In this document: positions 46,658 through 58,619 of the stretch, one piece after another
Position numbering within the stretch: the first letter of the stretch is position 1
How the letters are laid out: each line of letters begins with the position of its first letter
Source: Lentinus brumalis
Taxonomy: Eukaryota; Basidiomycota; Agaricomycetes; Polyporales; Polyporaceae
Length of the DNA: 64,000 nucleotides
Direction of reading: 5' to 3'
NCBI GenBank assembly: GCA_001792895.1
Contig: MARA01000006.1
Location: forward strand, 1,550,001-1,614,000
The notes under the pieces: model-generated
The model's database searches: none
Seen by the model: only the letters and a program-made list of their open reading frames with translations
Told to the model about the DNA's origin: nothing
Program-made: the position numbers and the translations under genes

Positions 46658-49600
46658 ATGGCATCCTCAGAAATTGCACAATGTCTATCTGCGACGCTAT
46701 CTTCCGACACTAACACACGCATCTCTGCGGAACTCAAGCTTGGGCAACTCCTGAACGCGCCAGGCTCGTACAAATCGCCGCAACAAGTATAGCCGCGTTA
46801 ACTCACCCGCGACGCGTCCTACAGAAGCAGGATTGGCTTTATCGCAACTGGTGCTGACGTCGGAGGCTGAGCTATCTCTGAGACAGATGAGTTTGACGCG
46901 TTGTTGTTGCTTGGGACGTTGCTTGATCTCTCAGTTTCTCCCAGCACTCTGCTGCCATCATCCTGCGCAAGTATGTCTCCGAGCACTGGTCCCCATACTT
47001 CCCGCAATTCAAAGGGTCTGCCCCACCACCGGAGGTACGTCTCTATTGTCCGTACTGGATGTGTCTTCTCGCAGTGCAAGAATGGTGGCCAGGATCATCG
47101 TTCCGGGCACACCGCTCCGTCTCGACGGGGCCGTCGCGGTCGCCTGCAATCAGGAATGAGAGATTTGCCTGAGGCTCCAATGCGTGGATTCTCGGAGACG
47201 TTGCGATAGGAGAGACTCCGCCCTGGCATGCGTTGGCGAGGAAACATGAGCGTGTGCCGCCATGGAACAGGATGCAATCCACGACCGGCACGGCCACCAA
47301 GGCGAGCTTGCGAGTATTGGCGCAGAGGGAGTAGACCTGAAGCAATCCGGAGTAGTGACGCCTGTTCGCCGCTTCGCTCGCTGCATTGCGCTCCTCAAAT
47401 TGAAGTCTATGTGATTCCAGCTGACGCTAAGCTTTGCTACGCAGGTGAAAACTCCGATACGGCAAGCCGTCTTCCAAGGTCTCTCAGACCCGACACGTAA
47501 AATTCGTTCTCTATGCGTAGGGTCATTTCTGTTGTCTGCGTATACGTCACTCTCAATTAATGGTGTAGGCACACGTCCTCTCCTCGATAGCGAACTCCGA
47601 TTGGCCGGACGAATATCCCGACTTGCTCAACGCGCTGATTGGCCTTCTCGCGTCCCCCTCCCCCGACTCTGTACATGGTGCCATGCAAGTGTTCACCGAG
47701 TTCATCAAATCAGACCTTACGGAGGATCAGATCCTTCCTGTCCTCCGACAACTCCTTCCTGTGCTGTTGAACATTCTCGGCGCGCCTGAGCAACACTCCG
47801 CACTGACGCGCTCACGAACCATCTCCGTCTTCCGTCAGTGTGTCGAGTCTCTGTACATGGTCAAGGATCAGTACCCGGACGCCGTCAAGGAAGCAACAGC
47901 GACTGTTCTGCCTGTGTGGCTAGACGCGTTCAAAACGCTCCTCAATGTTGATCCTCGCTCTGATGTAGATAACACTCCGAACTGGGATGGCCTCGCCATC
48001 CGTATCCAGGTCTTCAAGGTCCGCTGGATCTTTGCGTACCATACAGGCAGAAACTGACACGATTTCCACAAGACCCTAGATACCATCCAAACCTCCTTCC
48101 CCCGTGCACTCACGCCATACCTCAAGGACCTTCTCTCCGCTGCGCTCGTCCACCTATCCGCCTTGTACCCTACATTCGCCAGCTGCTACTTGCAAGGCGT
48201 TGCATCGGTACCGCGGTCGAGCGAGGATGAGACTATCGAGCTGACTCACCTGGTTTGTCCGATGCTCGACTTCTTCGCAAGTGTCGCGCGGTCGGGCAGG
48301 GCCAAGGATTGGTTCGAGGGCAACAATCTCACCGGACTGATCAGCGCAGTGTTCAGCTGGGTCCAGATGACGAGTGACGACGTGGGTCCAACACATACGT
48401 CTCCGGATATCTGTACTGATGTGATGACAGGAAGAGGAATGGGCGAACAACGCGAATGCCTTCGTTGCGCAGGAGTCGGACGAGACCCTTTCCTACAGTG
48501 TACGGATGGCTGGCTTTGACCTCCTCTCCGTGAGTCTTCAGCAGCGTGTCGAAGAGTGTGTCCTTAACGACTCCGTAGGTCTTGCTCGAGAGGACCACTG
48601 TTGCAACTGTGTCGACGTTCCAGTCGACTATTCACCGGGTTGTCGTGGAGTCGGAGCATGCACGCAATGCTGGCAGCCAAGACTGGTGGCGCGCATTGGA
48701 GGCTGCGTTGGCCGCGATCGGCGCACAGGCAGAAGATGTGCTCGATGCGATTGACGACGAGCGCGAATCTGGACGCGACAAGCCCATTGACATAGAAGCT
48801 CTCCTCACGAACGTCATTCCCAACTTCCTCGTGCTCTCACGTGTGTGCCGTTCTACTTCACAGTTCGGTTGGGTAGCTGACCGTCAGCGACAGAATTCCC
48901 CTTCCTCCAGGGGCGTGCGTTTGTCTTCGCAAGTCAATATGCCAAGCTTCTTCCGGCTCAGCTTGCAGGACAATACTTGGACGCTGCCGTTCAGGTGCTG
49001 GAAGCTGCAGAGGCAGGCGTACCAGTCAAGGTCTCCGCTGTCAAGGCAATCCATAAGTAAGTCTCATTTATGTCGTTCAACATTCTGGTGACTGAACGTG
49101 TGGTGCAGCTTCTGCCAGAACGTCGATGACCCTGTTGCGTTGCCATTCGCCCCACGAATCGCCAAGGACATCGGGCCGTTCCTTCCAGTGACCTCCGAGG
49201 ACACGCTCACGCTCGTCCTCGAGACGCTTGCAGTGATCGTGCAGATCGACAACGGCAAGTGGATCACTGAGGACCTCGCGCGCGCACTCGTCACCGCGAT
49301 TCTGGAAGTGTGGATGAAGAACAACAAGGACCCGATCTTCATCTCGATCATGACAGACGTGTTCGAGTCCCTGGCGTCTTCCCCTGCTCCCGGTGTGTAC
49401 CCCGCGGTGGTGCAGCAGGCGCTCCCGCCGCTGCTGAACGCGATCACCAACTACGCAACGACGGACTCGTGGATCACGAGCGGCGCGATTGAGCTTGTGA
49501 ACAGTCTGGTTGAGGGTGCGCCTGAGAATGGCCTCGGAGATGGCTTCTTTGCTATGCTCGCGCCCGGTCTGTTTGCGGCTCTCAACAGCACAGAGGACAG

Positions 49601-51016
49601 GGATGCTATTCAGGTGAGACGATCGTCGGGTATCGGGCAGCGAGTGACATGCCATTGAACAGCTATTTGCAGAACGGCATCGCAGGCCTCACACTCATCA
49701 TCCGCAAGGACATCAACCAGCTCATCTCATGGAAGGATCCTGCGTCTGGGCAGTCTGGCCTCGATGGTGTCCTTGGAGTTATCGCGAAGCAGCTGCAGAG
49801 CGAGGAAGAGTCCGGTGGCCTGGTCATCGGCGACCTTATCATCCATCTCTTGCGCCGCGCAGGCGAGGCTGTTCTCCCGGTTCTACCACAGTTGTTGGAG
49901 GTGATGATCAGGCGGATGCGGACAGCCAAGACTGCAACGTTCCTTCAGGTCTGCCCCCTTATGCTTAGTACTAGCGCGCCATGCTGACTAGCCCCCATAG
50001 AGCTTGATCATCCCATTCGCCTTCCTGATCCATAACCAACGTGACACCGTCCTCGATCTGCTCGAGGGTCTATCTGTTGATGGCACCCCGCGCTCGAGAT
50101 CCTCGTCCGGACGTGGTGCGAGAACGCTGAGACCTTCCAGGGCTTCTGGGCACCGCGGATCAGCACGCTCGCCCTGAGCTCGCTGTTCGCGAGCGAGCGG
50201 CCGAGTCTCCAGAACATCGCCGTGAAGGGTGACCTCATCGTGAAGCCAGAGACGAAGAACGGTGAGTGTCGTGCTAACTCGGTGCTGAGCACGGCGGGCT
50301 AAAGCGCGGCATGTCCATGTCAGTGATCATGACGCGCTCAAAGACGAAGCAAAGTACGCGCACTCTCCGTTGTGCTGTGCTCGCTGCTCTGTGTTCCGTG
50401 GCGTGGAGAATGCGATTGCTGACACACGTCTGCCTTGATTGTTTTAGTTCCGACTGAGTTCACCTCCGTGCCATTCCCTGTCAAGGCGCTCAAGCTACTC
50501 CTGCATGACCTCCAGACAGGCGGCGAGGCGGCCTCTATGGGCTTCTCAGCCAAGGATTTCTCCGATGTTGCTTCGGACGACGGGGTGAGTGCGCTTCATC
50601 CTCTGCATCTCCCGCTCTCATAATCTTCATCTGCTGATGATACCCGTCATGATGCTCGCAGGATGATGAATGGACCGAGGAAGAGCAGCTGCACCAAGGC
50701 TTCAAGGCGGACGAGTTCGCAATGCTGTCAGAGATGCTCGGGCCCCGCGGTATGGCGTTCGACAACGACGACGCGCTCGAGGACAACGATGATGAGGATC
50801 TCAAGAACGATCCCGTGTCGACGATGGATATGCGGGTATGTCTTTTCTTCGTTGTCAGTACCATGTGTATTCGAAGGCTGACCTGGGCGGTGATAGACAC
50901 ACTTGATAACCTTCTTCAAGGAGTGCGCGGCGCGGAATACGAGCAACTTCTCTGCAGTCGCCCAGCAGCTCTCCCCGGACGAGATTGAGGTCATGCAGAA
51001 GGTCGTCAACGCCTAG
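46658..51016 (+). CDS. KAP114: Karyopherin-beta KAP114 / importin-9
   Basis: KAP114/importin-9 carries histones, TBP and other nuclear proteins through pores. The start MASSEIAQCLSATLSSDTN at 46658 leads into the importin-beta N-terminal domain (AELKLGQLLNAP, LRQHSAAIILRKYVSEHW, IRQAVFQGLSDPTRKIRSL, HVLSSIANSDWPDEYPDLL). HEAT repeats follow for over 900 residues. The acidic loop is DNDDALEDNDDEDLKND. The C-terminal helix THLITFFKECAARNTSNF is followed by LSPDEIEVMQKVVNA. Many introns are needed. The first two have non-GT donors (GCTCGT at 46764, ATGAGT at 46887), and the third (47035-47444) is unusually long. The frame fails by one base at the C run 50086-50089, between the LEGLSVDG and LEILVRTWCENAE segments. 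Family call secure. Confidence 0.9.
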
Positions 51017-51409
51017 TACTAGACGTCGGTAGAACACGTCATGATGGATAGATTTGTGTAGGATGCAGTACCCTTCAAAATGTAAAACGCGCCTGAGTAC
51101 GAGTAGGTCACGATCACGTAGAGGATGGATAGTCACTAGTCAGGATCTGACTTTGTGTATACTGCGGGGACGAGTTCAGAACAAGTGCCCGACACTAAAT
51201 TATATAGTACTCTGGAGTCCACATCGTAGACCAGATCCCACCTCGATTATGACAGTTGCACACAAATCATCGGTCGTACGGGACACCGTACGTCCATGCC
51301 GAGCTGACGCCATGACACCGGCGAGGTCAAGGATGTCAGGAGGCTGACACGGTAAGTACATTTACTTATATCCCTCGACTACAACGCTGATATCGCTGGC
51401 AAGACAGCT
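51017..51409. other. Intergenic
   Basis: These 393 nt lie between KAP114 and the SDR gene, both on the plus strand. A TTTACTTATATCCC stretch at about 51360-51373 could be a TATA region for the SDR gene. No gene is supported. Confidence 0.5.
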
Positions 51410-52401
51410 ATGGCTCCTCTCTCCGTCGTACGGGCCGCGAATGCGGCGTTCTCCCCCTCATACTTCCCTGTCGCCATTTTCGTTGGCGGGACGTCCGGCA
51501 TCGGCCAAGGCATCGCACAAGCCTTCGCGCGTTACACCAAAGGCAATGCGCACATCATCCTCGTCGGGCGCAACCAGGCCGCCGCAGACTCCATCATCGC
51601 GTCTTTTCCCAAGCCCACCGTGGCAGGGGCGAAGCACGAGTTCGTCCGCTGTGACGCGGACCTCATACGGAACGTGCACGCAACGACGTCTTCGCTTCTC
51701 GCCCGCCTTCCGAAGGTCAACTTCCTCGTTCTCTCGCCTGGCTTCGCAAGCTGGAAAGGACGGGATGAGACTCCGGAGGGGATCGACCGCCGCCTGGCGT
51801 TGCACTACTACTCGCGATGGAAGTTCATCTACGACTTGCTACCGCTCCTCCGCACAGCAAAGGACGCAGGCGAGGACGCGAAGGTCATGTCGATCCTCTC
51901 GGCCGGGATAGGAACCTCGGTCGATGTGCAAAACCTCGGGCTGAAGAAGAGCTATCTCCTCGGGAATCCTCCCGTGGCCTCCTCTTCGTACACTGACTTG
52001 GCAATGCAGGTTCGTGCGCTCAAGGAGGCCTGCATGATGCACCGTGCTGATGGACGTACTATTCATAGTCATTCGCAGAGCAGCACCCGGATATCGCATT
52101 TATCCACAGCAATCCCGGGGTTGTCCGTACTCAGTTGCTCTCCAGGGCATCCTGGACGATCCGGATCTTCAACCCACTGCTTGAGGTCCTCGCCTATCCC
52201 TGGTTAGTGTCTGCGGAGGAGTGCGCGGAGTATATGCTGTACGGGCTGTTCCAAAGCGAGCGAGGAGCATGTCGGCGCGGCAGCAAGGGCGATGACATCG
52301 GGACGTCACCCTTGCAAGAAGCGAATATCCGGATGCTGGTGTGGGATCACACGAGAGAGGAGACTGAGCGAGCTCTTCAACTATCTACGACGAACCCGTG
52401 A
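51410..52401 (+). CDS. Atypical short-chain dehydrogenase/reductase
   Basis: Two exons (51410-52009 and 52069-52401) encode about 310 residues. The cofactor motif is FVGGTSGIGQGIAQAF, followed by IILVGRNQAAAD (Arg suggests NADP) and CDADLIRN. KVNFLVLSPGF replaces the usual NNAG segment. The active-site region reads SILSAGIGTSVD, and downstream ASSSYTDLAMQ, where a classical YxxxK would be expected; a Lys is absent four positions after the Tyr. YSRWK occurs earlier but in the wrong place. HSNPGVVRT matches the post-catalytic PGxVxT element. The enzyme may be catalytically altered. Its substrate is unknown. It lies convergent to the kinase gene. Confidence 0.8.
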
Positions 52402-52678
52402 TACCCTCCCGTCTCAAGCTCTACCTCTTGTGTTACCTGCAATGTGTAGACCTGTGGAGTATTGTTTTGCATGAACATGTCAACTAATGTAGAGTACATA
52501 CATGACGTCCTTGGAGGGTAAAGGTACAGCATTACGCATACAATACAGACAGGGCAGAGTGGGGAGTATCTGAGTGGGTTCGGGGTATGTGGCGCAAGCG
52601 TTCGTAAGAAGGAAAGCGGAAGGTATGCGACATGTAAGATCGTAACACAGTCGGGGGGTCGAAGGCTGGATATTCGAG

Positions 52679-53934
52679 TTAGGCCATTAAGACATCGGCA
52701 TCCATCATGTCCTCCTTGAGTAGGCGTCTCCTCCCTTGGTCGAATCGTCTGAGGTATTCTCTGCAGCGATCACCGAACACTTCCAGTCCATCAAGGAAGC
52801 CATCAGGGAGCTTGTCCTTCCGCTGGTCCCACGGCTTCACATCCACAAGATTGCAACGGTCCAAGCATACGAGGACGATGCCGAAGCTGTATGCATCGGC
52901 GAGGCGAGGATCCTGACACTCGCCGCGCAGAATCTCCGGAGCACAGAAGGGACGCGTGCCTGGGTAGATTCGCTCCGTTTTCCGCGGGGCGTACGCAGGA
53001 GGGAGAGGGGCGTTGGCCGTCTTAGGCGTCGCGAAGCGGGACATGCGGGATGGAGTGGGGGGAGGAGGCGGCGACGGTGGCTCGTCGAAATCGTCATCCG
53101 GGGACGCATACACCGAATCCGCAGAGACCGAGCGGCCGAAGTCGAACAGCTTGATCGTATCCGAGCCGTGCATGACTTGGATGTTCAGCAGAGACAAGTC
53201 CCCGTGACTGAACCCGTATGAGTGGAGGTGGGTCAGCCCGTCAAGCAGCTGGTTGTGGAAGTCGACCTTCATCGCACGCGGGAGTGCCTCTGGCTGCTCG
53301 CGGATGACGTCGTACAGCGTGCGCCCGTCGAGGTACTCGAGAACCATCCCGACGTTCTCGAGCGCACCGAGGAACGCACAGATGTTGCGGTGGCGTGCGA
53401 CGGTCGTGTAGACGCGTAGCTCCGCGAGGAACTGCGTCGTGACGTCCTTCGCGTTCGACTGCATCTCGCCGTTGATCTCGAGCTGGACCACGTTCGGCTT
53501 CTTCACGACGCACTTGAAGAGCTCCGAGGCGGAGCCGGACGCGACTGGCGGGAGGCTTTGCGTCGGATTGGGTGGAGCTGAGTACGATGTCGGGGTAGGA
53601 AACGAGAATATCGCAGTGGGGTTTGTCGGAGGAGTGTAGATGGGGTTGGATGCATGTGGCGTCGACTCGTATGTCCGTGTCGACTGACGGTGCAGCAGCC
53701 GGGGTGTTTGGTCACGATCGTGGTAATACTCGGAGCCTTTCGTCAAGCTGTCGTCCCCAGCAGATGAAGAAGTAGGTGGTCCACTTGTGTGCTCCTCTTC
53801 ATCATCAAGTTCAACTATCCTTTCAGAGGGATGTGAGCGTTAGCAGCTATGGGCGATCGGGAAATATTCTCACCCATCCACCAATTCTTCTTGGATGTCA
53901 GAGTTACCCGCTTAAGGTTAAAATGCTTGGACAT
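52679..53934 (-). CDS. Protein kinase-like protein with HGD catalytic loop
   Basis: The first exon starts MSKHFNLKRVTLTSKK at 53934 and joins by a short intron to VELDDEEEHTSGPPTSSS. A disordered Pro/Ser/Thr region follows. Kinase landmarks are TTQFLAELRVYTTVARHRNI, VLEYLDGRTLYDVI, the catalytic loop FSHGDLSLLNI (HGD instead of HRD), the metal-binding DFGR, and RPFCAPEILRG (APE) with DAYSFGIVLVCL. A glycine-rich loop and the usual VAxK lysine are not obvious; VVKKPNVV may supply the lysine. The insert between DFG and APE is long and Pro-rich. HGD loops occur in small non-canonical kinase families of Agaricomycetes. Activity is plausible because the Asp and Asn are kept. The stop is at 52679. 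Confidence 0.78.
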
Positions 53935-54275
53935 GTTGTCTACTCCTAATGTGACCGTCTACTTCAGGTCCGTGTTTCTGCTCGGGATTGCGTAGCGAAT
54001 GTTGCTGTGTGGTTCAAGTTGCCAGGAGGATTCCAAGCAGTGATGCTCCGATCTGGTCAGAGCGTCTATCTTATCGAGAAGCGTGACTTATCTAATCTGC
54101 GCAAGAACTTAACCAACTGTAAGTTGATTCACTTACCTGAACGGCGCCCTCTTCCGACACTTCCTTGCATCCTGTACATTCCATACCTGCGAGCATGTGC
54201 ATAGGAACTCTGGTATGGTAGCGACGACGACATCCGTTACAGCAGAATGACACCCTGCAGAATGTTGCGCTGCTA
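53935..54275. other. Intergenic
   Basis: These 341 nt separate two minus-strand genes and should hold the kinase promoter. Frames here are short and carry no motif. Confidence 0.5.
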
Positions 54276-55198
54276 TCAGATCTGCACGACAATGGCACCC
54301 TTCCTCTGTTCGTCTCTGATTCCTCGTCCTCCAACGGCGGCAGCATTGATCAGATCAGTGATTCGAGAACTACCGGTTCCCGAAATCCATATCACCAACC
54401 GATTCCACAGCAGCCGCGCTAGCCCACCCCACCCCGCTCGTCCGGCACATATCTCCTCGTACACCATCTGCGCCGGGTCCCAATTTACGCATTCGACACC
54501 TCGCCCTCCATGAATGTGCCCGAAGACGTGTAGACGCGGTCGGATGTGCCGCACGGCGTGTAAGAGCGCGTAGCAGCCGTAGCTGTTGACGTCGAGGTGC
54601 GCCAAGGGCGGTCCGTGCGTGATGAGGATGTCCGTGGCAGGCGGGATGCTCGACCAGATCTCGTTCGCCTGCTCTCGAGACGAGGGGAGAACGACGTCGG
54701 CCGGATGCGAGGGTACTGGAACGGCCACGAGCCCTGCTTAGGGGTGTGCGGGCTGCCGTACACGCGCAGCGTCCGCCCGCGCACGGAAACCTCTGTGGCC
54801 GAGTCCTCGAGGTACGTCAGGCCCGGCGGGATGCGTTCGTGGATGTACGGCGAGGCGAGGGCGACATCGTGGTTCCCTGCTATGAACAGCTTGTGGGGAT
54901 GGGGCTGTTCGGCAAGCCAGGCGAGCACGTCGTCGAGTTCCTCGACTGTGCCGGACTGGGTGAGGTCGCCAGCGTGTATCAGGATGTCCCCGTCGGGGAG
55001 AGCCGGTTGAGCGCGATGTGTGTTGTGTGTGTCGGAAATGCAGACCACGCGTACGGAGTCTGTTTTGGGTGGGGGGAGGGCGGTGGTACTGTTGCCAGTG
55101 TAGTACACCCAGCGTGCAAGGAATAGGAGAGGAGACGACGTAAAGCGATCCCATGCACTTGGTTGTTGGCGATTGAGAATGCTGTCTAAGCCAGACAT
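54276..55198 (-). CDS. Calcineurin-like metallophosphoesterase
   Basis: The protein starts MSGLDSILNRQQPSAWDRF at 55198 with a hydrophobic stretch (LLFLARWVYYTG). Metal-binding motifs appear in order: VVCISDTHNTH (DxH), DILIHAGDLTQSG (GDL), FIAGNHDVAL (GNHD), then DILITHGPPLAHLD (H) and LHVFGHIHGGRG (GHxH). The spacing is typical of small fungal metallophosphoesterases of the rhamnogalacturonate-lyase-neighbour or DUF-type group. The two halves are in different frames and join only if one base is added at the G run 54684-54687, after QYPRIRPTSF. No intron explains the shift. It ends RKGAIVVQI at 54276. It may remove phosphate from small molecules or RNA; the substrate is unknown. It is divergent from the gene at 55421. 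Confidence 0.83.
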
Positions 55199-55420
55199 CT
55201 CAAGCTCAAGGTGCGTACGCTGTCCGAAGCTTCAGAGTTCACGAAGCTTATAAGATACGTGGAGGTACACGTGTATACTGTACGTGTCCAAGCTCGTGCC
55301 AAAATCAGCGCCAGTGGTTACATGCGCGCCTACTACTTCAAGTTCTTGCGGCGTCCGTCATCGAATCAGTACTGAGTCGCAGGTGCACAAGTTTCTGCTG
55401 GACTTGCAGATGTCAGTGCA

Positions 55421-56074
55421 ATGTCATGGCTGCGACGCACGAGAAAGACGACTCCTGAGCCCCTCCCGCCCTCACCCTTCGCGCTCATCGCAAACCCCAC
55501 ACCAGCCCGCCTCCGATACATAAACCGCCATCCACGCTCCTTCAGACACACACACATTGCCCCAAAACCTCCCTTGCTCTCCCGTATCTTCCGCTCGAGC
55601 ACTCAAGCCCGGGCCCCTCAGGACACGATCTCAGCGTCCTTCTACCGCATCTACGAACTCTTCGTGCTCGACTGGAACATCGAATTCCGCAACGAGCTCG
55701 AGTACTTCTGCTGCGGCCACCCCGACTGGTCCATCTCCTCCATCCCCGACCCCGCAGACCACGGCGACCCGCTGCGCTACGCCGTCCTCGCCGTCCTCAC
55801 GGAGCTCCTGTGCGTGTCCTTCAACCACCGCATCGCACTCGGCCTGCCGCGGGACGCGCCTCCTATCATACAGGACTGGGACGAGGTCCAGGGCCGCCCG
55901 AAGGTGTTCGAGCAGCCGCCGGAGTGGGCCTGGGGCGTCAAGCCGCTGGAAGAGCAGGTCTTCCTTCCGGATCACGGAGGCCGATTACTGAACGAGGACG
56001 ATGAGGAGAATGTTTGCAAGGAGTTCAGGCGCATGAATATCATTGTTGAGAAGCGACATATTCTTTTCATCTAG
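55421..56074 (+). CDS. Unknown single-exon protein
   Basis: This frame of 217 residues has no intron. The N terminus is basic with Pro-rich parts (SWLRRTRKTTPEPLPPSP). The central part looks like a folded domain: SFYRIYELFVLDWNIEFRNE, LEYFCCGHPDW, DPLRYAVLAVLTELLCVSFN and RIALGLPRDAPPIIQDWDE. It ends CKEFRRMNIIVEKRHILFI. I recognise no family. Codon use is GC-rich at third positions, as in the neighbouring real genes, which supports it. It shares a 222-nt divergent upstream region with the metallophosphoesterase gene and converges on malate synthase. Confidence 0.65.
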   Translation: MSWLRRTRKTTPEPLPPSPFALIANPTPARLRYINRHPRSFRHTHIAPKPPLLSRIFRSSTQARAPQDTISASFYRIYELFVLDWNIEFRNELEYFCCGHPDWSISSIPDPADHGDPLRYAVLAVLTELLCVSFNHRIALGLPRDAPPIIQDWDEVQGRPKVFEQPPEWAWGVKPLEEQVFLPDHGGRLLNEDDEENVCKEFRRMNIIVEKRHILFI

Positions 56075-56348
56075 CGGGTGAGCCTCTGTGCTCGAGGACG
56101 CAGCATGGAGACGTCACCTATTGAACCTCTCCGAACCGCTCAGATGCCATCTCAGCTATCGCGCTTACAAGGCGGACCAGGTTCCGGATGCGCCTACAAC
56201 TTTGTATTACATACTTTCCACGCAACCGCTTCTAGGTGTGTCTGCAGACCAGAACAAGGATGATCAGGTTGATAAAACAGATGATGCTAATGTACAATGC
56301 AGTCCGGGCCTAGAGTATGAATACAGGGTAGAACATACGAGTCACATA

Positions 56349-58250
56349 TCACAAAACACTCCGCTGCCACGACGCCGGGCACCCATCCCGCACCGCCAGG
56401 TAACCCATGAGATCGCTCGTCAAGAACTCGCTCGGCCACTCCTTCCGCACCTGCGCCTTCAGATACTTGCTGACGATATCGAGGTTCTCCTGCGTGATTG
56501 TCGCGCTCTTCAGCGTCGGCGCGATCTCGTCGACCAGACGGTCGATCAACTCGGCGGAGATCACTTCGCTGGTGTCCGCAGTCCGCAAGCCGTACTTCAC
56601 GTACTGCCAGAGCTGCACGCGGGTGATCTCCGCTGTGGCGGCGTCCTCCATGAGCCAGTTGAGCGGGATGCAACCATTTCCGCCGAGCCACGCAGCGCTG
56701 TACGCAAGCGATGTCGCCACGCTCGAACGAACACCTTCGGAGGTGATCTGTCCGGGCACCTTCGTGTTAAGGAGGTCCGCAGCGGTAACCTTGACATCCT
56801 CGCGACGGATGTGGTACTGCAATGGGTGTCAGGTCAGTAACGAGGCGTGCGGTTTGCGGTTTGAGGAAACTGACCTGGTTGGGGCCAACCATATGCTTGT
56901 TGAAGATCTCCATAGCGATCTGGTTGATGAGCGGGTGCGCAATCCAGGTACCGTCGTGACCGTTGGTGACCTCGCGAAGCTTGTCTGCACGAACCTTGGC
57001 CATAGCGGCCTCGTTTGCCTTGGGGTCGTTCTTGATTGGGATCTGCGCGGACATGCCACCCATCGCCGCCACACGTCGCCTAACCCCAGGGGGTCAGCAC
57101 TGGATCTCACTGAATCTCGAGAGAACGTATATGCTTACTTGTGGCAAGTCTGGATCAACAGCCGGACGTAGGCATCCATGAAGCCGACCTCCATCGTCAC
57201 GTCCTTGCGATCAGGGAGGACCGCACTGCGGTCGGCACGGCGCCGCTTGATGAAGCTGAAGATGTAGTCCCAACTGCGAGTTTGGCACAATCAGTCAGGC
57301 TATCATCCTGTGCGCGTCTCGTCTGTACTCACCGACCACAGTTCAAGCCTGACGAGTGCGTACGAAGCTCGAACAGGATCTCCTCCATCTGGAAAGCAGC
57401 AGGAAGGGTCTCAATGAGCACCGTTCCACGGATAGTTCCGTGCGGCATGCCGATATACGACTGGGAGAAGTTGAAGACGTCGTTCCAAAGACGAGCCTCG
57501 AAATAGTGCTCCATCTTGGGCAAGTAGAAGTACGGTCCGAGACCGCGCTTCACGAGCTCCTTTGCGTTGTGGAAGAAGTAGAGGGCGAAGTCAAACAGCG
57601 AGCCGGAGACTGGTGCGTTGTCGACGGTTACACGGGGCTCGTCGAGATGCCACCCACGCGGGCTGGAGCGCATACTGTGAGTGGAGGCAGTGCATATATG
57701 CGCGAAGCCTACTCACCGAACGATCAAGACAGCAGGCTTCTCAACGAGCTTATACTGTTTCCCGCCAGACTCGAAGTCGATCTGCCGGCGAATGGCATCA
57801 CGGAGGTTGACCTGCCCCTGAAGCATGTTGGAGAATGTAGGCGAGTTCGCGTCTTGGGACCAATCAGTCTTCACTCTCGGTCTGTGAGCGCACGATGCAC
57901 GTACCTTCGAAGTCCGCCATGAATGTCTTCGCGCCGCTGTTGAGCGCGTTGATGACCATCTTCCGGTCAGTAGGACCAGTGATCTCGACACGCCTGTCCT
58001 CAAGTCCGGGTGCAGGAGGCGCGCAGATCCAAGAGGGGTCCGCGCGAATGTGCGCGGTCTCGGCTGGGAAGTCGAGGGGCTGGCCGGCATCGAGACGTTG
58101 CTGAGCAGCCTCGCGAGCGACGAGCAGGCTCTGGCGGGTGGACTCGAACGTCCTGTGGAGGGCTGCGATAAACTTGAGGGCGTCCTCGGTGAGGATCTGC
58201 GCCTGGGCGTCCTTGGCCTGGGAGGAGTGGATCTTTACGCCGTCGACCAT
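56349..58250 (-). CDS. Malate synthase (glyoxylate cycle)
   Basis: Malate synthase condenses glyoxylate and acetyl-CoA to malate. The start [20 protein letters not shown] at 58250 is followed by the expected N-terminal helices. The TIM-barrel landmarks follow: [20 protein letters not shown] with [73 protein letters not shown] (catalytic region), [13 protein letters not shown] and [20 protein letters not shown]. The C-terminal domain ends [20 protein letters not shown]. Five or so short introns interrupt it. The last three residues are SVL, not the SKL-type peroxisome signal common in fungal homologues. The other catalytic landmarks look intact. Expression on acetate or fatty acids is expected from the pathway, not from the sequence. 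Confidence 0.93.
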
Positions 58251-58619
58251 GGTGATGTGTGGGATGCGTGCGAGATGGAATGCAGGGAAAAGGAGTGTTC
58301 TGGGACGGAACGCAGGCCATGGCGTATAAGTAGTCTTGCGGCTCTCCGCGACACCGCAGAGAGCATGGACGTCATTCGTTTCACGTGCTTGCCTTCCTGG
58401 GCATGGGACCCCGGAACCCCTCGTCCGCCGATCATCCCGAAGCCCGGAACTCCGTCTTGTGCTCACTCTAAACTGTTTGCGACGTCTTCGCACTCCTCTC
58501 GGGTCCTCGATGCCGGTGCCCGTGAATTGTCTGGCTGCAAGGAGATGCTTCAAGCTGGTCGTGATAAGTCGATAAGGTGTACATACAGCGTCGTACATAG
58601 CCCAGAATAGCCCGAGAGC
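58251..58619 (-). promoter_or_regulatory. Malate synthase upstream region
   Basis: These 369 nt lie between the malate synthase start and the GET1 stop. On the minus strand an ACTTATACGCC stretch at about 58321-58331 is a possible TATA box some 70-80 nt from the start codon. A second purine-rich stretch lies near 58560. Confidence 0.4.
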
